Shown in pieces: positions 47,901-59,900 of a DNA stretch of 64,000 nucleotides (the stretch's first letter is position 1; each line of letters begins with the position of its first letter). A program made the translations under genes and the position numbers. This stretch comes from Rhyzopertha dominica (Eukaryota; Arthropoda; Insecta; Coleoptera; Bostrichidae). The notes under the pieces are model-generated. The model was not told the origin of the DNA. It did no database searches and saw only the letters and a program-made list of their open reading frames with translations. The stretch spans positions 55,446,023-55,510,022 of the forward strand of contig QCXZ01000003.1 in the NCBI GenBank assembly GCA_025024175.1. Direction: 5' to 3'.

Positions 47901-50900
47901 TAGGCAGACTGCATGTATTCCACATTCTAATTTCATATGGATCGGCCAATACAGTTATGAGACTGAAATGAGACGTTAATAATGTACCTAAATAGCAACA
48001 CATAAGGAGCAATAATATACCTGAACGACTCTGATATGGGTATTTCCAGTTCTCTGCAATGATCCTCCCACATTGATATGAGTTCCTTTCGATAGTTGCT
48101 TGTAAATGCACCTAAATATGCCACACAAGCTGCTGCTATTATTATATCACCAGTCAAATTACCCAGTTGTATTGCAAATCCCTAAAATGATTTGCATGCA
48201 TTATTATAATGAAAAGTGTTATAAGAAGGGCTATGCAATACTATTACATATATGATACCAGTAACGAAAGTATCAAGTATCGAAGTATTGAAAATATCAC
48301 ATCTATCAAAAATAATGTTAAATTATGAATACTGCAATAATTTCTATTCTTTTTTTTATTTTAAATTATTCAGATATTTTAATACCTTCAATACCTTTGA
48401 TGTTGCCAATATTTTAGATACTGCTATTTTTTGGATACATAGTTTTCCAACCTTGTATTGTTTCAATTTGTAATAATATATTTTCACTACTTTTAACACT
48501 GTCAGTACTTTGGTTGCTGCAATACTTATGTTGCTTCTCATACTTCAAATTATTTCAATACTTCAGATACCTTTGAATACTTTCAATACTTGAATACCAC
48601 AATAAGATGGTATCGATACTTGATACCGGCAAAGTTCAGAGTTCAGTGTTTGGTGCAACTTTTTAGTTTTAAAAGAATATTTTAAAGTGTTACTGTGTAT
48701 GTCTGAGTAGCTTACACTCCTTTGCTTTTCTTAGCAAGTATTACAAACCGGAATTACATTTAGCTACAATGTATTGTTCAAAAGCTTAACATACACTAAG
48801 TATGTATGTAGAGCATTACAATTTACAAGTTTTACCAAAAAATGGTTCTTGTTATACTCAGAGAGAAACGTTTAATCTTTAGAGAATTTCTTTTAGGTTG
48901 CTTTTCAACAATAGATTGCAACTAAATGTAATTTTGGTTGTCATTACTTACTAAATAATAGGAAGGAACGTAAACCACTTAAAAATACACAGTAACACTC
49001 AATGTTCAGAGCAAAATTATAGTTTAAAACAATATTTTGAAGTGTTACTATGTATATTTGAGTGGTTTACATGCCGTTCTATTATTCATTAACTATGTAA
49101 TCGATTACTATTATGATTACTTGCCATCACTTTTGTAATCGATTATGATTACAATTACATTGCGATTACTTGTGCCCGTAGTTTAAGAAATGATCACATA
49201 AAAAGAAAACAGAGCGTGCAACTACACCACAGATCTTATGCACAATGCATACAATTGAAAACAAAAAGTATTAGAAAAGCTAACATGTAAAAAATTAAAT
49301 TTAGAATCAGTTTAAATTATTATTTACTTAAAAAAATCTATGCAGATATACATATACTGTGTAGCCATGGCGTTATTTATTTAAATATAGAACACAATGT
49401 TGTACCTTGTATCACAGATCAAAAAACTACATTACAGATTTGTGATCTAACTGTCATGCCAAGAATGTTTTAGCAGAGAAATCACATAACACATTTACAT
49501 TTCGATCACAATTACTGTGATTTTACAATGTAATTAATTGCGATTACAATTGCTCGCCATCATTTTTTGTAATAGATTACGATTACAATTGCATTTATCG
49601 TAAATGTTATTGATCATGCTATTTTTGTTGGTACTGGTTCCACAAATTATACCAAACTATAGTTATCGATTATAATTACAGTTACATCAAGAATGTAATC
49701 AATTATGTAATTCAATTAAAAGAATTTGATTACTTCCCAGCTCTGATTACTATTATTCATTTTATACTTCTTACCTTGACTCCCTGCTCCCATCGAATCT
49801 GCTCATCACCTAAGGCAATATTCAGTCTACCAGCTCTCACTAGTCTTGCAGCTGTCAGAGCCATTGCATCTTCCAGGTCTTGCTTCTCCTGAACACTGGC
49901 ATTGAACTTGGCTTCCAATGCTGCAATTTGTGCCTCCACATCAGCCAACTGACGCTGCTTGGTCTTTAACAGACTCATCACTTGACCCAATTCTTTCTCT
50001 GCTTCAGCTAATTTCTTACGCTTAGGTTCCACAATTTTGTACACCTTTCCGATAATGTAAGAAAAGTGTTTTTTTGTAATATGTCAAAGTGGAAATTTGA
50101 TAGTTTACCTTGGCATACATATCAATTGCTCGTACCCACATGCAAATACTTTTGCACACTTTTGAAACAGCAGCCACTTTTTCTGGGATGAAATCTTTGT
50201 TTTCTATATAGGTTTTTAGCTTACGAATTACGCTTTCAGGTATGTGATCCTTATCGTATTCTTGAAGACGTTTTAAGAAGTTTACATCAGCCAGTAATTG
50301 CTTAGCTGATGACCAATCGGGTCTGAGAAAAGAAAATGTTAAAGTTCAAAATGTTAATTAACCTATTATTCATATTACTTAGTTCCCAGAAGCAAACAAA
50401 CTGATTCCATCACAAACTGCACAAGAACTGGAGGCTTTTGAAATACTTTCAGTTCATTAATATCATTTTTGTTCAACGATTCCAAGGCCTTCACTGCTGC
50501 GTCCATAGCGGGCATTGCGGTGTCCAAGTCTCTCTGTGCATCATCTGCTAATGCCTGAGTTTCATCAGCTTTCACCTAATAACAAATAACGTTGAGTGGC
50601 GGTTTTGGTAAACTTGTGACCAAACATACTTTTGCAACTTCCTCATCTCCTTTTACAACAGTACGAACTTTGTCGGCTTGCTTCTGTTCTTTTGCTAAGT
50701 TCTTCATCAATTCAGCCACTGCAGCCGATTTTGCTACTAGCTTAGGTTCCATTTCTGTTAGTTCTTCCTTCATTGAGTCAATGACCGAGTTTGTTTCGTA
50801 GAGTTTCTAGAATTGAATTACAAGTTGTAGCACACTTCCTACATATTTTTAGTGTATTTACTTACCTTCAATCCATTAGCGATTCTGTCTCTTGTTCTCA

Positions 50901-53900
50901 TAATATTTTCTCTTTTCGTTTCCAGCATCACCAAATACAGCTTCAAGAGCTCAAGATAACTACTTGGTGTTGTATAGTAATGTCGCCTCATTTCATTATA
51001 GAATCTATCAGTCATGTGCTCCACACTCTTAAATTAATTTTATACAAATAGGTACATGATATATTGCTTAGACTTACCTCATGCATAATAACACAAATAT
51101 TCGATAGATTTTGGACCATATCTTCTGAACCAACTGCTTTCAAAGTATTCTTTGCTACAGACAAAAGTGCTTCTTGCGGCCATTTTTCAAACCAGTCGAT
51201 TGTGCAACAGTTGACTAAGGAAGGAAACATTCTACATCGTCGCCTGTAAGATTTTGCTACATTTAAGGAGGAGGGTCCGGGAAGATTACAATATGCTTTT
51301 ACCGAAATGCATCTCCCACAGGACTCATACAAATCACTAAATGCAGGGTGCTTCTGACTCTGCTTATGAAGAAATCGAATATTCCATCCCTATTGCCATC
51401 ATCAATACCTGCTGCTTTAGCTGCCTCTCTAGTGGCTATTATGCACTTCTCCAACTCATCCGATTCAAACAAATTCGGTACTTCCCCTAATGAAAATAAA
51501 TTGAGATGTGTACTTCATTAACAACTGCGTTAAAAATCTTTGGTACTATAGACATAAATCATCCAGTAAATGGTAAGTTTGCTAAATGCTTTCGATAGGC
51601 AGTAATTTTATTTCTGCAATCCGTTGAGGAGTTGGCTGTGAACATAAAACTTAGTTCCTGGGATGCACGCCTCCTCAATTTGAAAACAAGGGTGCACTGG
51701 TTTTTAGTGATAGTTCAGTAACTGTAATCTTTCATTAACATTCTCATGTAAAACGAACAATAAACAAGTTGCAAGCAACCAGAGGCAAAACTATTCAATT
51801 TCTTTGAGACACTATTGAAACTTTTTTACTTATCTTTTACAAAATCACTCTAGACTTTTTTTGTTGGATATCTTGTAGCAATGAATTTGATTGGGTCATT
51901 TTTTCAACCATTATCATTCATTGTTAGGGTTTTATAGGTTTGCAAATTGAATAAAATCAAAGGTATGTAAGTCATTTTTATACATGTAATAATTATGTCA
52001 GGATTTAGTTTAATATTTCCCTATATACCAACAGGTGATAGCTCAGTTAACAAAAGACTATTGTGCATAATATATATCTAGTGCAAATGTACAGGGCATT
52101 AATATTAATTAATAATTTTTTTCAGTAGTTGCTATAATCTTAAAAATGTTTAGATAGATTGAATTAAAAAAACCGCTGCAAATCAATCAAATCAATACTT
52201 CCACATCAAATTGTCAAAATGACATTAAATTAAAGCTTTTATTTCTTATATTATATGATGAATAATGAGGTTTTGTTCCGTGATATTAGAAAAAAATCCT
52301 TAAATTTTTAAATTTTTTTTTTCTAAATAACTACAAAATCATTAACTTAACAAAAAATTGCAGGAGTACTTTTCGATCAGAAATTTGGTTTTCTATATAA
52401 TAGCAAAATTTTAAAAAAATGTATGAACAGGGTCCAAAATCCAGTTCTTTGGAAATATTTAGAAAATGTCAAGTTTGGTTCAGTACTCGAGAACCTGCAA
52501 CATTGTATATTATATGTATATATGATATATGGCTTTATCGAGTAGTTCTTGAGACCTACCATTTTTATTTGAAATATTTTTATCTAAGATTTCAAACAAA
52601 ACCTTGAATTGAGTGAGTATGAAACATTTTTTTGTAAAATTTCTAATAAAGCCATCAATTATATGAGCACGATAGCTGGATCACTTTTTATAATTACAAC
52701 AAATATAAAAATATAAAAGAATAGTTGCTCTTTATGTGCAAATGTTGTTTTACCTCTTTTATGGACTACCGTACTGCTATCCACCGATACTCAGATGGCT
52801 AATGGTCGTTTTGAACGTTTGTGATATTAGAGCTATTGTAAAAATAAAAATGAATCAGAACCAATAATAATATAAAATAACTATGCCTTACATACAAGTA
52901 AAATTTGTGATCTTTAATGCTGCAAAGTATATTAAAATGAAAACGCACCAGGAAGAATACACATTTTGACAGTTCACTAGATAGGGCTTATTTTGTTCAC
53001 AAAGTTGAATTATTGACTGCACTTAAAAATTGTGTTTTTGAAACTATACAGTTCAATACCTATTTTTATAATTAAAGCATAAAACCATATTGACATTACT
53101 AAAGACATATCACCTACCAGAATTTAACACATTGTTAATGTCTTCTAAAAATTCTTCCTGCACAATTTGTGTATCTGTGAATAAAAACACAGTGTCTTCA
53201 TTTTTTGCTCCAGCATTAAAATACATTACGCGAAGGTCTTCAAAAAATGAACTGTGATCATAATTCCTAGTAATCTCAATTTGATAGCACCTAGAAAATT
53301 TTTACGTAATTATGGTGGCAAATTTAAACATTTGTTGTGAGAATACTTGTATCCATTCAAGTGAGATGCTAGACGGGTTAAGCTTTGTTTTCCCATTCCT
53401 CCTACACCAACTAATAGAGCGTTTCCTCTTTCTGCCCTTAGAATTCTCGCTATTCTACTGCAATGCTCCATAGCAGCCATAAAAAATATAAGGTTCATTT
53501 CTTTCGATGTCATCAAATTGTAATCATCCAAATATTCCTTAAGAATAACACAACATATAATATCATAACCAATATCTTTTTTACTTTAATATTTACCTGC
53601 AAGATACTCTTTAACTTTTTGATATCCTTTATTTCTTCATAGATTCGATCTTCCTTTGCAGCTCCAAACCTCATAAAGTCGCCAAATATAAGTACAGGGG
53701 GACTATGGATAATTTTCTCTTCGGGAAGGGTTAGAACAGGCGTACCAAAGCTTCGCTGACAAATATCTCGCATGAGAAAATAAAAATAAGTTTTATCCTC
53801 ATCATTAATTAGACGGTCATGAAAAACTCTTAAATTTTCATGATAAAACAACCTACAAATAAAAGTTAAATGGTCACAAGATTTCAAATATATAGGGTGT

Positions 53901-56900
53901 CCTCGGAATACACCTACAATATATGACAAGTTATAGAAGTTGCGATTTTAGAAAAAATTTTAAATAAACAAATTACCAAAAATATTTTTAAATTTCTTCA
54001 AAACTATAAAAAATGTCCACTTTGAATTTGGTGGGAGTCAATGGCATAAGGTAAAATAAAAACAAGTGACCTAAGAATTTTTAAAGCACCAGGGTAATGC
54101 AGACCTCCGTTTATTAATAGAACTTTTAGGGATGTGAATTTTTAGATGAAACTAAAACAGTTTTACAATCTCCAATGAATTCTAAAGAAAACGTCCCATT
54201 GGTGTTTGTTTGTCATTACCACCGATAATGCTTGACATGTGATAGAAAATGTGATTTTAAAAACTATTTCAAATAAAAAAAAATTCAGAAACGTCATACA
54301 TTGTCGGTGTATTTCGAGGACACCCTGTATGAAAATTGCGCACCTCAGTATATCCTTTTCTTCTCTCATCGTACCTGAGTCAGCTTGCAAGATACCTTGG
54401 ACACATTTCGACAAATCTCTCAAGTTAAACACATAATGTGACTTAGCTGGTGTCGGCAACAAATCAATGGCGATTCTGTCATATATGTCTACCGCAGCAT
54501 TAACTATTGAATCTGCACAGTCACGGATTGGGTTGGAAAATTCATTGAGAAATCCTTTAATGATTGCCTAAAAAGAATGACTGAGCATTTTTAGCCAATC
54601 GCTCTCTTAAATTTACCTTAAAGATAGCTTTCAATGAAAATTCATTTGGTGAAGGTATTAACATCATTCCAAAGTGGCGTACAAAACGGGGAGTAAGTGG
54701 ATTCCTGCCTCCACCAGGTGGTGCACACCCTGCCGATATGATCACATCTTTAATGTCCTTCCAGAACAATTTTTCTCTGTCATATAGCCCACCATAATCG
54801 AGGAATTGCCTGTAAAAAAATTGCAATTTATACACCACAAATTCATACAGTTGTAAATATATTAGCTCATACCTTAATAGCTCAATAGGAGGTTGTGCAC
54901 CATAAGTCTCCAGTTTTGGCATGTTGACGTCGTCAACGAACAAAATGACTCTTTTTCCTATCGGTGCACCCAAAAGTGTCTTTTTGCGTCTTTCAAGCTT
55001 AAGTTCCAAAATTTCTTGTGTACGTGCACTACTGGTTTGAGCAGAAAAATTTATTGTAATTGGGACAAACTTTCCTGTGTCATATAGCTTGTTGAGGACA
55101 CTCTTCGCTATTACTGATTTTCCCACTCCTACGAAAATATTTAATTAAGTAAATGAACAACAAAATCAGTAAAAAAATAAAACATGTAGTAAAAAATGAT
55201 GGATAGTAAATATTTACATTATACCGGCAAAAATTTACAAGGTGTAGCTCCAATGAAACAATGCCACCATAAGTGCATAACTGTTGAAAATAGAAAAAAC
55301 TATTTTATGTAAAAGTAGAATAACCTAAAATTATTTTCAAAGAGAGCTTACAGTTATACTTACTTGAAATGCACAATAACTGTGTAGCTTTTAGAGTAAC
55401 ACCCTATCCTTTTATTATATTTCAGCATTCTTGTGATGATAAATTTATTTTTGCAGCTTACAATTTTGCATTTTTTAAAATAACGAAATATTGGGAAACA
55501 CTTCCAGTGAACTCTTAAGAGGGATGCATTGTGCTTACACTTCCATAAATTAGAATGATATCGGCTAATTTACCGATCAGATGGGACATTTCTAAACACC
55601 TTTTAATAATAACAAACGCTGAGAAATTAGCCAAGATACATGAGGAAAAAATAAACAATCTCATTAAGAAACAGAAGAAAATCAATGAAAACAAAACTGT
55701 AAACCTTCAGTATTTCTTTATATAATTTAAAAATGGTTAATAAAAGCTATTCATATTGTGGCATCAAATGGAAGGAAATTTAATTTTACATTCGATAGTG
55801 GAAAAACAAATATACCATTCGATTTCAAAAAATCAAATTAGTCTTAAATTTTAAAATTTTGTGATAGTATTTCTTTTAGCACTTCAAATATTAAGAACAG
55901 GACGGGTCTATCTCTTTTAGGTTCAAAGTCATTTTTTTTCTTTTTTCGGGCATTACTTGATACTAATGCATTTTAGAACTATTGTATGTTACACAAAGTG
56001 ACATAAAAATTTCATAAGGAATGCAAGAATAGGTATAATAAAACATAGGGTGTTCTATTAAATGCAATTTCAACATAACTGGTAGTTCGCCATTTTTGAA
56101 AATAAACTTAGGCTATGGTACTCAAAAAACCAAAAGACTTGTGTAAAGAAATTTTTCTTGTTTTCATATTATATAAGAAATGTGTTCATTGGGACCGCCC
56201 TGTATACTTGCAGATAAGTGTCACAAACATGTAATTTTTTGTTGTTTATTATTAAACTAGCTGACTCGACAGACATTCTGACCAAATTTCAATAAAGTTG
56301 TTTGTGATATTTTTTTTGATTTTATGACAAGCTAAATGTGTATTAACAATTGAACCAAGGATATTCAATTGTTTGAGTATTTGGTTGAGGAAAAGTACAT
56401 TCAGAAGTGAGCCAATGGGAAATTCTGCATGCAAGATGTACGATATGCCTGGAATGTGAAACATACGGTGTTGTTCCAAAATTTAACACACAATTGACAA
56501 GTCAGAATTTCATATCAACAAAATTATTATTCACAATGAATATTAAGGTGTTATTGAGAAAACTGGAAATTCGGTAAAAACTGAAAGTATTTTTTTCCTT
56601 GGGAGTTTTTTATGAACTGGCGACCATAATTCACGATTAGAGTAAATTTATTTTGTGAAAGCTTTCAGCAAAAAAATTTAGGAATTCAAAATGTTAGTAT
56701 GCACTTTTGCTCATAACTGATAGGAACGACATATTTTGTTGTAGGAAAAGTAGGAAAATTATAATTCAATTGAATGTTTTAAATAAAATGAAAAATTTAG
56801 AAAAATGCCTAAAAAAATTACATTTGTTTTTCTTTTGTGTTGATTCAGGAATATATATTTCATCTTGATTCCAGTACATCACACTAGGCATGCAAATGTT

Positions 56901-59900
56901 TGGCAACTGATCCATTTGCATTGTCTTTCCTTTGCAATCGGCCAATGCACGTATTTCATCCGGACAACATATTCCACAATTTTATACAGTTTTAATTGAT
57001 TTAAAGTGAATTTCAAATTGTAAAAATCGACTAAGCTGTACTCACTTTAAGACATGAAATTTAATTCACAATTTGAAATTTACTTTAAACTGATTGAAAA
57101 TTAATAAAATTGAGGAATACATTGTACGAGTCAACTATGTGTGTTGACAGATCGCAAAAAAAAATAATATGCAAATGAATCAGCTGCAAAACGACATTTG
57201 TGCTTGTAGTGCTGTTATGCCTGGTTTAGTTGCTACCATTAAATTTATTTTCTTCACATTAATTTTAATCATAGAAACCATTCACAAATAACAAGAAGTA
57301 TTAGATTGAAAAAACTGGGGTAATTCTTTAAACATTTAATTTGCATTTTAAAAAAGTTAAAATTAACTTATCCTAAATAGCTATTGATGAAATTTCTAAC
57401 AGAAATTATATTACTTACTTTGTAATTATGTTTTGCTACCTTTACATGTTTTTATATTTAGTTACTCATGATATTTTTCTCGATTCTTTATAAACATATC
57501 TGTTTGTTGTTGCAATAAGTAGATTGATTGTATTTGAGACTGTTATAGCAAAGTTTTTATATTTCTTAATGTTAATTGTCTTGTTTTTCGCGTGGGAAGT
57601 GAACCACAGAATCCAGCAAGGAAAGTGCAAAAGCCAATTCCAGAAAACAACAATATTAAAAAAAGGACTTTGAATGATGCTCTAGCGGCTCAAATGAGGG
57701 TTTACCAAAAAAACTTCGAGTATACAAATGTAATTCGAAGGTCAGTTATATTCACACAACTTAGTTCCAATGGTCCATTAAACTGATTACAAGAAATTAT
57801 ATGCTATTATGTTGTGTAAACACCATTGATAGGCAGAAATTTAGTAGGCATGATTAAGAACAGTTGAAAGGTGTAATAATGTCAGTCAGGTTGTCAAGTG
57901 CTAACGTATGGAACAGTAAAAATGTATGTAGAATACAAGTTAGTATCAGAGATGTGGTTAAAAAGCAGAATATGAAGACACCTTTAATAAAATGAGTAAA
58001 GTTAAACGAAATTCACATGACTATTTCACAATTTTTTTTTGTTGACAAAACTGTTATGCAATGCTCTTACCTCCACTACTTGCATTTCCGCAGTAAATTG
58101 AAACATTAAAGTAAAAATTTTAATTACCTGTAAATCCAGTAAACATCACAGGATAATTAACATAAATGAGTCTTTCCATCACAAAACCAACTCGAACTGT
58201 ATCCATAGTTGGCACTAACATCTCAAAGAACGGCACGGTTGGATCGAATGTAAAAGAAGGAATAATTCGTGTCCAGGGTTCCAGGCGGTGGCTAGTGATG
58301 TTCATGTACACTGACCACAGGTCACTTCCGCTAGGCAACCTTAGTGAATGTCCCCAAATAGTTTATGTTAAATGTTAGTCTAATCTTACACACCTTGCAT
58401 CTTGATGATCGTCAAACTGATCCCTGACATAAGTCTCAAACTTTTCCTTGCCAGCATCCAACAAATTACCACCTATTCCCCATATATAGGCAAATACAAA
58501 AGTCTGGCATATAAAACAACGGACTTTGCTCCTCTCTCCAATTTTGTCCATAGCTCCTGGCATTTCTAAGTAACTTTGAATTATTGCACACACCATTGCG
58601 ACTTTGCTGACCTCAACCTGAATTTGATAATATTATTAGTTTCTTCAGACATACTGTGCATTCACAATGAATAGAATAAATTCAATAAAACGACTGGATT
58701 TTTTTTTTAGAAACTGCTCGGGTACTCCAAACTGAGTTTTAAAATATCAAAAACCGCATTTCGAATTAAAAGCACTTCAATTAATGCTGGCGGTGATATC
58801 ATATTTTAAATAAGATTTCCAGTAGGTTTTTATAAATTTCAACACCCTGTAAATTTATATGCATTTCAATAAAGTATATTAAAAACCAATTTTTTTTACA
58901 CTTGTAAACATTAAGAAATAGAAGTTTATATATCCCATGTCCCTATAACAATTAAATTGAATGTAGTGTTAAAAGTCTAGAAACCGCAGTGAATCAATAG
59001 GACAAGTCTGTTCATGAGTTATGTTAAAATATGGCTTTGACTGCAGAATCCAACTCACATACGTGTGTTATCTGTGTTTCATTTGTGGTGCACAGAGTGT
59101 CATGTATGAATGTTACATCCGTACTATTTCAACTACTGTTGGTTGCAGCAACAGTGTTTATAAGTTATCTGATAAGTGTGCAAAGTAACTATTATGTGCA
59201 CACCTATATCTTCTGATTTGACCCCACTCGATTTTAATGTAATGCAGTGGTTCCCAAACCGTGCGTGGCGTTTGTCTAGGGGCACCGTGAAATGTTGCAA
59301 AAATTCATAATTTTACTCCTGTTTTCAGTTCAACTAAGACAAGTCTCTAGGGATATTATATTACTCCAGAACTAAAATAAATAAGCTTTTTTATTCATTT
59401 ACAAGCATGCCAACCTAAACTAGATGACTTCCTGCAAAAGGTTTAGGATATAGTCTAGTTTTCGTTGGTTGTTTTGTAGTTTCAAGAAAAGAGTTGCACG
59501 ATTCAGTTATCTTTTTAACTTATTAGCGATGTGTAAATTAACCCAAGTAGCAAGTCGACAATTTAGGCTATTTCTAAAACATGAAAAGTCCTCGTAAGCA
59601 ATATTGGAAAAAAATACATGCGATTAGAACACGTTAACATGCTTGACCTGACGATTTTCTTGGAGTGTTCTAGAATTGGAGCTTCTGAGTAGAGTGACGC
59701 AGCCTACTAACCAATCCACAACCTTTTTAACTTTTAAACTCAGATATGACTTGGCACTTTTGTTTTTTTTTCAACATAAATTTTCCTCAGCAGAAAAATA
59801 TTTCTAGTTCTCATAGGCTATGTTTATGGAATAGCTTCTGGTGTTTTTAATAAAAATATTTTATTCCTTTTACATTGTTTATTTTCACCGCACATTATAT

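Noticed and set aside
48356..48541. Lys/Leu-rich minus-strand ORF
   Set aside because: It is a translation of the degenerate GATACTT repeat, not a gene.
53853..54343. Intron gain by an introner-like element
   Set aside because: Subtracting the element leaves 54 nt with both splice signals, equal to the common short intron size here, so insertion into an existing intron is simpler.
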